This document shows, piece by piece, positions 17,215 through 25,560 of a DNA stretch of 64,000 bases; within the stretch, counting starts at the first letter, position 1; every line of letters begins with the position of its first letter. The DNA comes from Streptomyces sp. PTY087I2 (lineage in GTDB: Bacteria; Actinomycetota; Actinomycetes; Streptomycetales; Streptomycetaceae), in assembly GCF_001687325.1 (NCBI RefSeq), contig NZ_LZRD01000002.1, positions 1-64,000 on the forward strand, in the 5' to 3' direction. Under the pieces are notes generated by a model, which saw only the letters and a program-made list of their open reading frames with translations, was not told the DNA's origin and did no database searches. The translations under genes and the position numbers were made by a program.

Positions 17215-18042
17215 TCAGCGGTTCCCTTCGCGAACGGCGGGGACGGCGTGAACGGCGGGGCCGGAGTGGGCAGGGCCGGCAGGCCGGACGGTCAGGCGCT
17301 CGACGCGCTTCTCGGCACGTGGATCGTCCGCGCCGATGGGGACGACCCGCTGGACGAAGATCCCGGGCAGATGGACGTCGTCGGGGGCGAGTTCGCCCGG
17401 CTCGACGAGTTCCTCGACCTCCGCCACGGTGATGCGCCCGGCCATGGCGGCGAGCGGGTTGAAGTTACGGGCGGAGGAGTCGAAGCGGAGGTTGCCGTGC
17501 CGGTCGCCCACGGCGGCGCGCACCAGCGCGAAGTCGGTGGTGATGCCCTCCTCCAGCAGGTGCTCGCGCCCGCCGAAGACCCGGGTCTCCTTGGCCGGCG
17601 ACGCGACCGCGACGGAGCCGTCCGCGCCGTGCCGCCAGGCCAGACCGCCCTCGGCGATCATGGTGCCCGCACCGGCCGGTGTGTAGAACGCCGGGATGCC
17701 GGAGCCGCCCGCCCGCAGCCGTTCCGCCAGGGTGCCCTGGGGGACGAGCTCCACCTCCAGCTCCCCTTGGAGGTACTGGCGCGCGAACTCCTTGTTCTCC
17801 CCGACGTACGAGCTGGTCATCCGAGCGATCAGCCCCGCACGCAACAGGAGCCCCAGGCCCCAGTCGTCCACCCCGCAGTTGTTGGACACCACCCTGAGCT
17901 CACCGGCTCCGCGCTCCAGCAGAGCGTGGATCAGCACATTCGGTATCCCGCACAGCCCGAACCCGCCCACGGCCAGCGACGCCCCGCGCCCCACGTCCGC
18001 GACCGCGTCCGCCGGGTCAGCGACCACCTTGTCCCTGCTCAT
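17215..18042 (-). CDS. scoA: 3-oxoacid CoA-transferase subunit A
   Basis: 275 residues from ATG 18042, with GAGAGG upstream. The CoA-binding glycine loop [10 protein letters not shown] and [12 protein letters not shown] are conserved in the alpha subunit. The C-terminus is extended by about 25 residues rich in Ala, Pro and Val (ending [11 protein letters not shown]) with no family counterpart. It works with subunit B, whose gene starts one base downstream. Confidence 0.92.
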   Translation of the reverse strand: MSRDKVVADPADAVADVGRGASLAVGGFGLCGIPNVLIHALLERGAGELRVVSNNCGVDDWGLGLLLRAGLIARMTSSYVGENKEFARQYLQGELEVELVPQGTLAERLRAGGSGIPAFYTPAGAGTMIAEGGLAWRHGADGSVAVASPAKETRVFGGREHLLEEGITTDFALVRAAVGDRHGNLRFDSSARNFNPLAAMAGRITVAEVEELVEPGELAPDDVHLPGIFVQRVVPIGADDPRAEKRVERLTVRPAGPAHSGPAVHAVPAVREGNR

Positions 18043-18132
18043 CCGTACACCTCTCACCGCATCGACTGCGCACGAGACTAGGAATCGCGGACGCCCCCGG
18101 GCGATGGTGGACGGCCACACATCGGGGCCGGC

Positions 18133-18157
18133 CCGGATAGTGGTGCCACCGATCCGG
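18133..18157. promoter_or_regulatory. Imperfect inverted repeat upstream of scoA
   Basis: CCGGATAGTGG (18133-18143) faces CCACCGATCCGG (18146-18157), a near-palindrome centred about 100 bases before scoA and 80 before the divergent small gene. Position and symmetry suggest an operator. It does not match the other palindromes in the window. Confidence 0.35.
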
Positions 18158-18227
18158 CACCTGCCCCCGACCGTGCTCTTCGGGGATCCCGGCCCCTGGG
18201 CGGAACGCGCCGGGGTAGGGTCCGCGC

Positions 18228-18428
18228 ATGGCCAAGGTGACCGTCAGTCTGGATGCCGAACTCGTCGTCGAAGTGATGGTCCTCGCGGGGGTGGGGAACC
18301 CGCAGGACGCCGTCGAACTCGTGGTGCGCGACTACATCGCGCGCGGTCACCGCACGGAGGCTGTCGTCGCCGAGCGGGAGGGAGCGGCGCGCGAGGTGGA
18401 GATCAAACCGGAGGCACAGCAGGGCTGA
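18228..18428 (+). CDS. Small VapB-like (ribbon-helix-helix type) protein
   Basis: 66 residues. The first 45 residues (VTVSLDAELVVEVM, then AVELVVRDYIAR) resemble the RHH DNA-binding domain of VapB-like antitoxins, with a charged tail. No toxin gene (PIN or similar) follows; the next gene is a NUDIX hydrolase on the other strand. It is therefore an orphan antitoxin-like protein or a small regulator. The divergent neighbour is scoA. Confidence 0.6.
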   Translation: MAKVTVSLDAELVVEVMVLAGVGNPQDAVELVVRDYIARGHRTEAVVAEREGAAREVEIKPEAQQG

Positions 18429-18463
18429 CCGCCGTCGGGCCGGCTGTCGGAAAGCCCCGTCTA

Positions 18464-18602
18464 CGCGACCGGCTCGCCGACCGGGGCGGGAGGGGCCGGT
18501 CGGCGCGGCAGAGGGAGGCCCCTTCTACGTGACCGGTGCGGAGGGAGGCACCCTTTCCAACGTGACCGGCGCGGAGGAGGGCCCCTTTACGCGACCGGCT
18601 CG
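18464..18602. repeat. Degenerate copies of the NUDIX gene's 3' end
   Basis: CGCGACCGGCTCGCCG, which encodes the last residues of the NUDIX protein at 18590, recurs exactly at 18464. CGTGACCGG..GCGGAGG variants occur at 18528 and 18561. Spacings are 64, 33 and 29 bases. The stretch between the small gene and the NUDIX stop is built of this decayed repeat. Confidence 0.65.
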
Positions 18603-19084
18603 CCGTCCTCCAGCTCCACCGGGCCGCTGCCCGACGCCAGGGCTGCCAGCGCTGCCCGGACCCGGCCGGCGAGCGGGCCCAGCAGGTAGCCGTCCAGGTC
18701 GGCGGGGGCCACCAGGCGCCAGGACAGCAACTCCTCCTCCTGGAGCCGGATCGCCGCCAGCCGGTCGGCGGTCAGCACCCCGCCGTCGTACACGTACGCC
18801 ACGATCGGCGGCCGGGCCGGGCCCCGCACCCAGTCCACGGCGAGCAGCCGGCCCGGGGCCACGTCGAGTCCGATCTCCTCCGCCGTCTCGCGGCGGGCGC
18901 CCTGCCGGGGGCCTTCGCCTGTCTCCGACTCGACGGTCCCGCCGGGCAGCGCCCAGCCCTTGCGGTAGTTCGGCTCGACCAGCAGGACCCGTCCGTTCGC
19001 GTCGCGGAAGAGCGAGGCGGCACCGGCGAGGACCCGGGGGAGCCCGGCGATGTACGCGGCGTAGCCGGCGTCGGGAGTCGTCAC
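18587..19084 (-). CDS. NUDIX hydrolase
   Basis: 165 residues. The Nudix box is recognisable as GGTVESETGE followed by RRETAEEIGL, but has two extra residues between the first Gly and the conserved Glu compared with the usual Gx5Ex7REUxEExGU spacing. The metal-binding REUxEE core is intact. Such enzymes hydrolyse nucleoside diphosphates linked to another moiety; the substrate cannot be read from the sequence. The gene's 3' end is copied in the repeats downstream. Confidence 0.88.
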   Translation of the reverse strand: MTTPDAGYAAYIAGLPRVLAGAASLFRDANGRVLLVEPNYRKGWALPGGTVESETGEGPRQGARRETAEEIGLDVAPGRLLAVDWVRGPARPPIVAYVYDGGVLTADRLAAIRLQEEELLSWRLVAPADLDGYLLGPLAGRVRAALAALASGSGPVELEDGEPVA

Positions 19085-19206
19085 GGCCGACAGCGTAGTG
19101 GGCAGGGGTCCGGACCGTACGACCGTGGACGGCCATGGGCAGATCAGGGGTCGTGCGGATAGGGTCGGGGCGGCGCGACTGCCTGTTCGAAAGCAAGGGA
19201 TGCAAG

Positions 19207-20343
19207 GTGACGGACGGAGCAGATGTGGAGACCGCCCGCGTGCTGGTGGCGGCGGACAAGTTCAAGGGCTCGCTCACGGCCGTACAGGTCGCGGAGCGGG
19301 TGACGGCCGGGCTGCGGCGCGTGGTCCCCGGCCTGGCGGTGGAGACCCTGCCGGTCGCGGACGGCGGCGACGGTACGGTCGCGGCGGCGGTGGCCGCCGG
19401 GTTCGAGCGCCGCGAGGCGCGGGTGACCGGCCCTCTCGGCGACCCGGTGACGGCGGCGTACGCGCTGCGCGGGTCCACCGCCGTGGTGGAGATGGCCGAG
19501 GCCTCGGGCCTCCAGCACCTGCCCGACGGGGTGTTCGCCCCGCTCACGGCCACCACGTACGGCTCGGGTGAGCTGCTGAAGGCGGCCCTGGAGGCGGGGG
19601 CGACGACGATCGTGTTCGGGGTCGGCGGGAGCGCCACCACCGACGGCGGCGCGGGCATGCTCGCCGCGCTCGGCGCCCGCTTCCTGGACGCGGACGGCAA
19701 GCCGGTGGGCCCCGGCGGCGGGGGACTGGCCGCCCTGGCCGAGGCCGATCTCTCCGGGCTCGACCCGCGCCTGAAGGACGTCGACCTGATCCTGGCCAGC
19801 GACGTGGACAACCCGCTGACCGGGCCCAAGGGGGCGCCCGAGGTGTACGGGCGGCAGAAGGGCGCGAGCGAGGAGGACATCGCGGTCCTCGACGCGGCCC
19901 TCACGCACTACGCCTCGGTCCTCGGCCCCGACACGGCGGCGCTGCCCGGCGCGGGCGCGGCCGGCGGCATCGGCTACGGGGCCCTCGTCGCCCTCGGCGC
20001 CCGCTTCCGCCCCGGCATCGAGGTCATGCTCGACGTCCTCGGCTTCGCCCCCGCGCTGGCCCGCGCCACGCTGGTGATCACGGGCGAGGGCTCGCTCGAC
20101 GAGCAGACCCTCCACGGCAAGGCCCCGGCCGGGGTCGCCGCCGCCGCCCGCGCGGCCGGAATCGAGGTCGTCGCGGTCTGCGGCCGCCTGGCCCTGCCCG
20201 AGGAGGCCCTGACCGGGGCGGGCATCGCGCGCGCCTACGCCCTGGCGGATCTGGAACCGGACCCGGCGGTCTCGATGGCCGAGGCAGGCCCGCTGCTGGA
20301 ACGGGCGGCGGAGTCGATCGCCAGGGACTTCCTGCTGCGCTGA
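19207..20343 (+). CDS. Glycerate kinase
   Basis: 378 residues, family glycerate kinase type 1 (GarK/GlxK). Diagnostic segments are ADKFKGSLTA, VADGGDGTV, GVGGSATTDGGAGM and ITGEGSLDEQT. It phosphorylates glycerate, linking glyoxylate and glycerate to glycolysis. Start GTG 19207 has AAGGGA about nine bases upstream; ATG 19135 would add 24 non-conserved residues. It could help use glyoxylate made by the EMC pathway at 32-38 kb, but it is transcribed alone. Confidence 0.93.
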   Translation: MTDGADVETARVLVAADKFKGSLTAVQVAERVTAGLRRVVPGLAVETLPVADGGDGTVAAAVAAGFERREARVTGPLGDPVTAAYALRGSTAVVEMAEASGLQHLPDGVFAPLTATTYGSGELLKAALEAGATTIVFGVGGSATTDGGAGMLAALGARFLDADGKPVGPGGGGLAALAEADLSGLDPRLKDVDLILASDVDNPLTGPKGAPEVYGRQKGASEEDIAVLDAALTHYASVLGPDTAALPGAGAAGGIGYGALVALGARFRPGIEVMLDVLGFAPALARATLVITGEGSLDEQTLHGKAPAGVAAAARAAGIEVVAVCGRLALPEEALTGAGIARAYALADLEPDPAVSMAEAGPLLERAAESIARDFLLR

Positions 20344-20886
20344 CGTCGGTACGTTCCTGTACGGGGAGGGGGTCCGGGGCGACGACCGGGTAGCGGCTGG
20401 CTCCGGGCGACGACCGGGCCCCGCCCCGTGGCGGCTGCCCGCGACCGGGCCCCGGCCTTCGGCTGAGCCCCGGCCTTGGCGGACCCCGCCGAGGCCGGGC
20501 TGCGCCCGTCGGCTGGGGCAGGGCTGCGCTCCCCGGGTCGGCCTCGCCCCCGGCGCCCCAACCTTGGCGAGCCCGGCCTGTGTCAGGGCCCCGCCCGAGG
20601 GCGGGCTCCAGCTTTCGGCCGGGCCGTGGCCCTTGGCGGGCCCCGCCCGCGACCGGGCTGCACCTTTCAGCCGGGCTGCGCCTCTCGGCCAGGCTCGGGC
20701 CCCCGACCGGCCCCGCCCCAGGCCTTGGCGGGCCCGGCCTGTCAGGGCAACCGCCCGAGGCCTTCGGCCGGGCTCCAGCCTTCGGCCGGGCCATGGCCCT
20801 TGGCGGGCCCCGCCCGCGACCGGGCTGCACCTTTCAGCCGGGCCGCGCCCCTCGGCCAGGCTCGGCCCCCGACCGGCCCCACCCCC
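20344..20886. repeat. Repeat-rich gap with a ~167-bp direct duplication
   Basis: This 540-base gap holds no convincing gene. It consists of short GGGCTCCAGC, TTCGGCCGGG and CTTGGCGGGCC motifs. A block from about 20563 is repeated about 167 bases later, with matching segments such as GGCTCCAGC at 20604 and 20771, at roughly 90 percent identity by eye. The array ends at the stop codon of the PucR-like gene. Open frames through it are low-complexity shadows. Confidence 0.75.
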
Positions 20887-21687
20887 TCAGCCCCCGCCCC
20901 CGAGTCCCGGCGGGGCCGACGACAGCCGCAGCACGTCCAGCGCCAGCACCAGGTCCACCAGTTCGCGCGGCCGGGACAGCGAGCGGGCGGTCAGGCGTTC
21001 CAGGCGGCGCAGGCGGTTGAACACCGTGTTGCGGTGGCAGCCCAGCCGGGATGCCGTCCGCCCCACCGAACCCCCGCACTCCAGCCACGTCTCCAGCGTC
21101 TCCACCAGCAGTGACCGTTCCGCCGGTACGAGCGTCAGCAGCGGGCCGAACACCTCCGCCAGCAGCCGCGTGGACAGCTCCGGGCGGCTCACCAGCAGGG
21201 CCGCCGGCAGCCGCTCGTCCAGCCGGACGATCTCCCGGCTGCCCGGCTCGCACGTCAGCAGCGCCGTACCCGCCAGCCGGCGCGCGGCGCCCAGCTCCGC
21301 CAGGGAGCCCACCACCGGGCTCACACCCCCCGGCCCGGCGCCCAACTCCCTGAGCCGTGCCGCCGCCCCGGCCGGACCCGCCGGGCCCAGCAGCACCACC
21401 GCTACCTCCCGGCCCTCCCGACCTTGCCCCTGGCCCTCCCGGCTCTCCTCCCGGTCCTCCGGTCCGCCCGGGGAGTCCTCCGCTCCGCCCCACCACCAGC
21501 GCGCCCCGTCCCCGTCGGGGCCCTCGGTCGCCGCCGCGTCCGGCGCCGGTGTGCCCAGCACCACCACGACGTAACGTCCCCGCTCCGGCAGCCCGAGGCC
21601 GCGCGCCGCACGCGTCACCAGGTCCGGCGGGGCCCCGCCCGCCAGCAGCGGGCCGAGCAGCGCCCCGTACCGCGTTCCACGCCGCAT
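20887..21687 (-). CDS. PucR-type helix-turn-helix regulator
   Basis: 266 residues from ATG 21687. The C-terminal HTH_30 domain (GGSVGRTASRLGCHRNTVFNRLRRLE) is clear, preceded by a PucR-like central region. A charged Gly/Glu/Arg linker lies around residues 50-75. The usual longer N-terminal sensor domain is missing, and an in-frame extension to 21927 is Arg-rich and unlikely. It is divergent from the livFGHMK operon, with 238 bases between, so it probably controls that operon. The ligand is unknown. Confidence 0.72.
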   Translation of the reverse strand: MRRGTRYGALLGPLLAGGAPPDLVTRAARGLGLPERGRYVVVVLGTPAPDAAATEGPDGDGARWWWGGAEDSPGGPEDREESREGQGQGREGREVAVVLLGPAGPAGAAARLRELGAGPGGVSPVVGSLAELGAARRLAGTALLTCEPGSREIVRLDERLPAALLVSRPELSTRLLAEVFGPLLTLVPAERSLLVETLETWLECGGSVGRTASRLGCHRNTVFNRLRRLERLTARSLSRPRELVDLVLALDVLRLSSAPPGLGGGG

Positions 21688-21925
21688 CCGCCGCTCCGTC
21701 CCCGGGTCCGGGCGCTCCTGACGACCGATGAGGATGCCACCGGGCCCGGCCGCGGGCGCCCGCCCGTCACGGCGTCTGTGCGCGTGCACAACGAGGCCCT
21801 TCGTTCGCTGGTCGCCCGCATCGAGTCGGCCCCGCCCCGTGGACGCACGTCCCGCCCGGTGCTGGTCTGTGGCACCACCCCCACGGAACAGCACGACACA
21901 CGACATGGCGGAAGGAGGAGGACGC

Positions 21926-22723
21926 ATGGCAACGCTGGAGATCCGCGCGCTGTCCGTCGGCTACGGCCCGGTCCGGGCACTGCGCGACATCTCGGTCGAC
22001 GTACCGGACGGCGGGATCACCGCCGTGCTCGGCGGCAACGGCGCGGGCAAGACCACGCTGCTGCGGGCCGTGTCGCGGACCCTCGGCTTCCACCGCGGGA
22101 CGGGCACCGGGACCATCCGGTTCGACGGCCGCCCCCTGGAAGGGCTACGGCCCGCCCAGGTGGTGGCCGCCGGAGTGGTCCAGGTACCGGAGGGCCGGCA
22201 GGTCTTCGCCCGGATGACGGTGGCCGACAATCTGCGGGCGGGCGCCCTCGGGGCCCGCGGCGGGCGCAAGGAGACCGGCGCGGCCCTCGCCCGGGTGCAC
22301 GAACTCTTCCCGGTGCTCGCCGACCGCGCGCACCAGCGGGCCGGGCTGCTGTCCGGCGGCGAGCAGCAGATGCTGGCCATGGGCCGCGCCCTGATGGCCG
22401 GGCCCCGGCTGCTCCTGCTCGACGAACCCTCGCTCGGCCTCGCCCCGCTGATGGCGGCCAGGATCGCCGAGACCGTGCAGGAGATCAACGCGGGCGGCAC
22501 CTCCGTCATGCTCGTCGAGCAGAACGCGGCGATCGCCCTGCGCCTCGCCTCCACGGCGTACGTCCTCGACGTCGGCGAAGTCGCCCTGTCCGGGCCCGCC
22601 GGTGAACTCGCCGCCTCCGACGAGGTGCGCCGCCGCTATCTCGGCGTCGTCGACGAGGACGCGGCGGCGGACGCCGACCCGGCCGCCCGCACCCGCCGCA
22701 CCCTGAGCAGGTGGTCCGCGTGA
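21926..22723 (+). CDS. livF: Branched-chain amino-acid-type ABC transporter ATPase
   Basis: 265 residues from ATG 21926, directly behind AAGGAGGAGG. Walker A GGNGAGKT, signature LSGGEQQ and Walker B LLLLDEP are present, and EGRQVFARMTV is typical of LivF. It opens an operon of five genes joined by 4-8 base overlaps. The transporter class imports branched-chain or other amino acids, or amides such as urea; the substrate cannot be fixed from sequence. Confidence 0.93.
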   Translation: MATLEIRALSVGYGPVRALRDISVDVPDGGITAVLGGNGAGKTTLLRAVSRTLGFHRGTGTGTIRFDGRPLEGLRPAQVVAAGVVQVPEGRQVFARMTVADNLRAGALGARGGRKETGAALARVHELFPVLADRAHQRAGLLSGGEQQMLAMGRALMAGPRLLLLDEPSLGLAPLMAARIAETVQEINAGGTSVMLVEQNAAIALRLASTAYVLDVGEVALSGPAGELAASDEVRRRYLGVVDEDAAADADPAARTRRTLSRWSA

Positions 22724-23520
22724 CGACCACCGAGACGATCCCCGCGCACAGCACCACCGCCGCCCTCGCCGTCCAGGACGTCACCGTCCGGTTCGCCGGG
22801 CTCACCGCCCTGGACAGCGTCTCCTTCACCGTCGAACCCGGCAGCGTGCACGCCGTCATCGGACCCAACGGCGCGGGCAAGTCCACCTGCTTCAACGTCC
22901 TGTCCGGCGTCTACCGCGCCGCCTCCGGGCACGTCCGCCTCGGCGACACCGAGCTCACCGGACTCCCGCCGCACGCCATCGCGGACCTCGGGGTCGCCCG
23001 CACCTTCCAGAACCTGGCGCTGCCCCCGCACGCCACCGTCGCCGACAGCCTCCTCCTCGGCCGCCACCGGCTGACCCGCTCCGGGTTCCTCGCCACCGGC
23101 CTGCGGCTGCCCTCCGCCGTCCGCGAGGAACGACGCCACCGGGAGCGCGTCCGCGAGATCGCCGAATTCATCGGGCTGGAAGGGGAGTTGGAGCGGCCCG
23201 CGGGCTCGCTTCCGTACGGGCAGCAGAAACTCGTCGAGCTCGGCCGCGCCCTGTGCATGGAGCCGAAGGTCCTGCTGCTGGACGAGCCCATCGCCGGGAT
23301 GACCGCCGACGAACGCCGCCGCACCGCCGCCGTCGTGGCCGACGTACGCGACAGCCTCGGCATCTCCATCGTCATGGTCGAGCACGACATGGGGGTGGTG
23401 ATGCGGCTCGCCGACGCGGTGACCGTACTCGACTTCGGACGACGGATCGCCGGCGGCACCCCCGCCGAGGTCCAGAACGATCCGGCCGTCGTCCAGGCCT
23501 ACTTGGGAGCACCTCAATGA
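22720..23520 (+). CDS. livG: Branched-chain amino-acid-type ABC transporter ATPase
   Basis: 266 residues from GTG 22720, whose codon overlaps the livF stop (GTGA). Walker A GPNGAGKS, the LivG-type signature LPYGQQK and Walker B LLLDEP are present. RTFQNLALPPHATVADSLLLGRH matches the LivG group, which lacks the LSGG form. It pairs with LivF as the ATPase dimer. Confidence 0.93.
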   Translation: MTTTETIPAHSTTAALAVQDVTVRFAGLTALDSVSFTVEPGSVHAVIGPNGAGKSTCFNVLSGVYRAASGHVRLGDTELTGLPPHAIADLGVARTFQNLALPPHATVADSLLLGRHRLTRSGFLATGLRLPSAVREERRHRERVREIAEFIGLEGELERPAGSLPYGQQKLVELGRALCMEPKVLLLDEPIAGMTADERRRTAAVVADVRDSLGISIVMVEHDMGVVMRLADAVTVLDFGRRIAGGTPAEVQNDPAVVQAYLGAPQ

Positions 23521-24407
23521 CCACGTTCGTCGAACTCCTCCTCGGCGGCCTGTCGATCGGCTCGGTCTACGCCCTCATCGCACTCGGCTTCGTCGTCATC
23601 TTCAAAGCCACCGAGGTCGTCAACTTCGCCCACGCGTCCCTGCTGTTGGCGGGCGGATACGTCACCGCCGTGCTCCACGACGACATCGGGTTCTGGCCCG
23701 CGCTGCTCGTCGGGATCGCCGGGGCCGCGGCCGTCGGCGCGGCCATCGAGTTCTTCGTGATGCGCCGCTACCGGGGCAGCGACCACAGCGTCCTCGCCAT
23801 CGTCACCATCGGCGTCGACATCCTCCTCATCACCGAACTCACCCGCCGCATGGGCACGGACGTCCTCGCCCTCGGCGACCCCTGGGGCAACGAGGTCGTG
23901 AACATCGGCGGCATCACCCTCGCCCAGACCCGCATCGCCGCGTTCCTCGCCGCCGGGCTCCTCATCACCGTGTTCCTGCTCGCCTTCCGCTACACCTCAT
24001 GGGGCGTCTCCATGCGGGCCGCCGCCGAGAACCCGCAGACGGCAGCGCTCATGGGCATCAGGCTGGGGCGGGTCTCGCTCGCCGCCTGGGCGGTCGCCGG
24101 GGCGCTCGCCGCCGTCGCCGCGCTCTTCCTCACCGTGTTCCCGACCCCCGGCCTGGAACGCGCCACCTCGCTCGCCGCGCTCAAGGCGTTCCCCGCCGCG
24201 ATCCTCGGCGGGCTCGACTCCACCACCGGGGCGCTGGCCGGCGGACTCATCGTCGGCGTCACCGAATCGCTCGCCACCGGCTACCAGAGCGATCTCTCCT
24301 TCCTCGGCCGGGGCATCGGCGATCTGGCGCCCTATCTCGTGATGGTGGCCGTCCTGCTCATCCGCCCTGCGGGACTCTTCGGTACGAAGGAGCTGGCCCG
24401 TGTCTGA
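23517..24407 (+). CDS. livH: Branched-chain amino-acid-type ABC permease
   Basis: 296 residues, about eight membrane helices. GLSIGSVYALIALGF and the C-terminal AAILGGLDSTTGALAGG are typical of LivH. The ATG overlaps the livG stop codon (ATGA). It forms the membrane channel with LivM. Confidence 0.93.
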   Translation: MTTFVELLLGGLSIGSVYALIALGFVVIFKATEVVNFAHASLLLAGGYVTAVLHDDIGFWPALLVGIAGAAAVGAAIEFFVMRRYRGSDHSVLAIVTIGVDILLITELTRRMGTDVLALGDPWGNEVVNIGGITLAQTRIAAFLAAGLLITVFLLAFRYTSWGVSMRAAAENPQTAALMGIRLGRVSLAAWAVAGALAAVAALFLTVFPTPGLERATSLAALKAFPAAILGGLDSTTGALAGGLIVGVTESLATGYQSDLSFLGRGIGDLAPYLVMVAVLLIRPAGLFGTKELARV

Positions 24408-25560
24408 CACCACCGCCGAAGCCCCCGCCGCCCCCGCCGTGACCACCCCCGTACGCGGCGGACCCGAGGGCGTCGCCGACCGGCTGCGCAGCCCCCGTAC
24501 GTACGCCGTCCTCATCGGCTCCCTCCTGCTCCTCGTCCTCCCGTTCTACCTGGACCGCTTCTGGCTCCAGGCCGGACTGTTCGCGATGGCGGCCGCGATC
24601 GGCGCCATCGGGCTCAACATGCTCACCGGCGCCACCGGCCAGCTCTCCATGGGCCACGCCTTCTTCCTCGCCGTCGGCGCGTACGGCTACTGCGTCCTGG
24701 CGGGGGAGAGCAGCACCGAGAACGGGCACACGCTGACCGGTCTCGGGCTGCCGACCTGGCTGGCCGCGATCCTCGCGGTGCTGCTCGCCGGGGCGGCGGG
24801 CGGCATCTTCAGCCCCATCGCCGGACGGCTGCGCGGCGCGTACCTCGGTATCGCGACCCTCGCGCTGATCTTCATCGGGCAGCACGTCCTGTTCAACGCG
24901 GGCTCGCTGACCGGCGGTTACAACGGCCGGGCCGTACCGCCGCTGTCCGTCTTCGGGTTCACCTTCGACGACTCCGAACTCGTCGTCGCCGCCGTCCCGT
25001 TCGGCTCCTCGGAGAAACTCTGGTACGCGGGTCTGCTCGCGCTCCTGCTGAGCGCCCTGTTCGCCCGGGGCGTGCTGCGCGGCCGGCCCGGACGCGCCAT
25101 GAACGCCATCCGCGACCACCGGATCGCGGCCGGGGTGATGGGCGTGCCCGTGGCCCGCTACCGGGCCGGGGTCTTCGTCCTGTCCTCGATGTACGCGGGC
25201 CTCGCGGGCGTCCTGCTCGCCCTGGTCTTCCAGCGGACCGTGCCCGAGTACTTCGGCATGATCCTGTCCCTCGAATACCTCGCCATGATCGTCATCGGCG
25301 GGCTCGGCAGCGTCGCGGGAGCGGTGATCGGCGCCGCCTTCGTCTCCCTGCTCCCGCAGGTGTTCACGCACTACAGCGACTCCCTGCCGCTGGTCTCCGC
25401 CCCCGGCACGGGCGGTCTGGCACCTGGCGAGGCGTCCCGCTATCTGTACGGCGCCGCGGTCGTCGCGGTGGTCCTGTTCCTGCCCGGCGGCCTCGCCCGC
25501 CTCGGCCTCGCCCGTACGAAGAAGCCGAAGTCTCCGAAGAATCCAGGGGAGAAGTCATGA
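24400..25560 (+). CDS. livM: Branched-chain amino-acid-type ABC permease
   Basis: 386 residues, GTG start overlapping the end of livH by eight bases. IGLNMLTGATGQLSMGHAFF and VIGGLGSVAGAVIGAAF are LivM signatures. A Lys-rich cytoplasmic tail ends the protein. About ten membrane helices. Confidence 0.93.
   Translation: MSDTTAEAPAAPAVTTPVRGGPEGVADRLRSPRTYAVLIGSLLLLVLPFYLDRFWLQAGLFAMAAAIGAIGLNMLTGATGQLSMGHAFFLAVGAYGYCVLAGESSTENGHTLTGLGLPTWLAAILAVLLAGAAGGIFSPIAGRLRGAYLGIATLALIFIGQHVLFNAGSLTGGYNGRAVPPLSVFGFTFDDSELVVAAVPFGSSEKLWYAGLLALLLSALFARGVLRGRPGRAMNAIRDHRIAAGVMGVPVARYRAGVFVLSSMYAGLAGVLLALVFQRTVPEYFGMILSLEYLAMIVIGGLGSVAGAVIGAAFVSLLPQVFTHYSDSLPLVSAPGTGGLAPGEASRYLYGAAVVAVVLFLPGGLARLGLARTKKPKSPKNPGEKS

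Noticed and set aside
18228..18428. Type II toxin-antitoxin pair
   Set aside because: Only an antitoxin-like protein is present; no toxin gene adjoins it.
20350..20886. CRISPR array from the repeated blocks
   Set aside because: Repeats are long, degenerate and without uniform spacers; no cas genes.
20476..21114. Pro/Arg/Ala-rich open frames across the repeat gap
   Set aside because: They arise from the repeated GC-rich motif and run antisense into the PucR-like gene.
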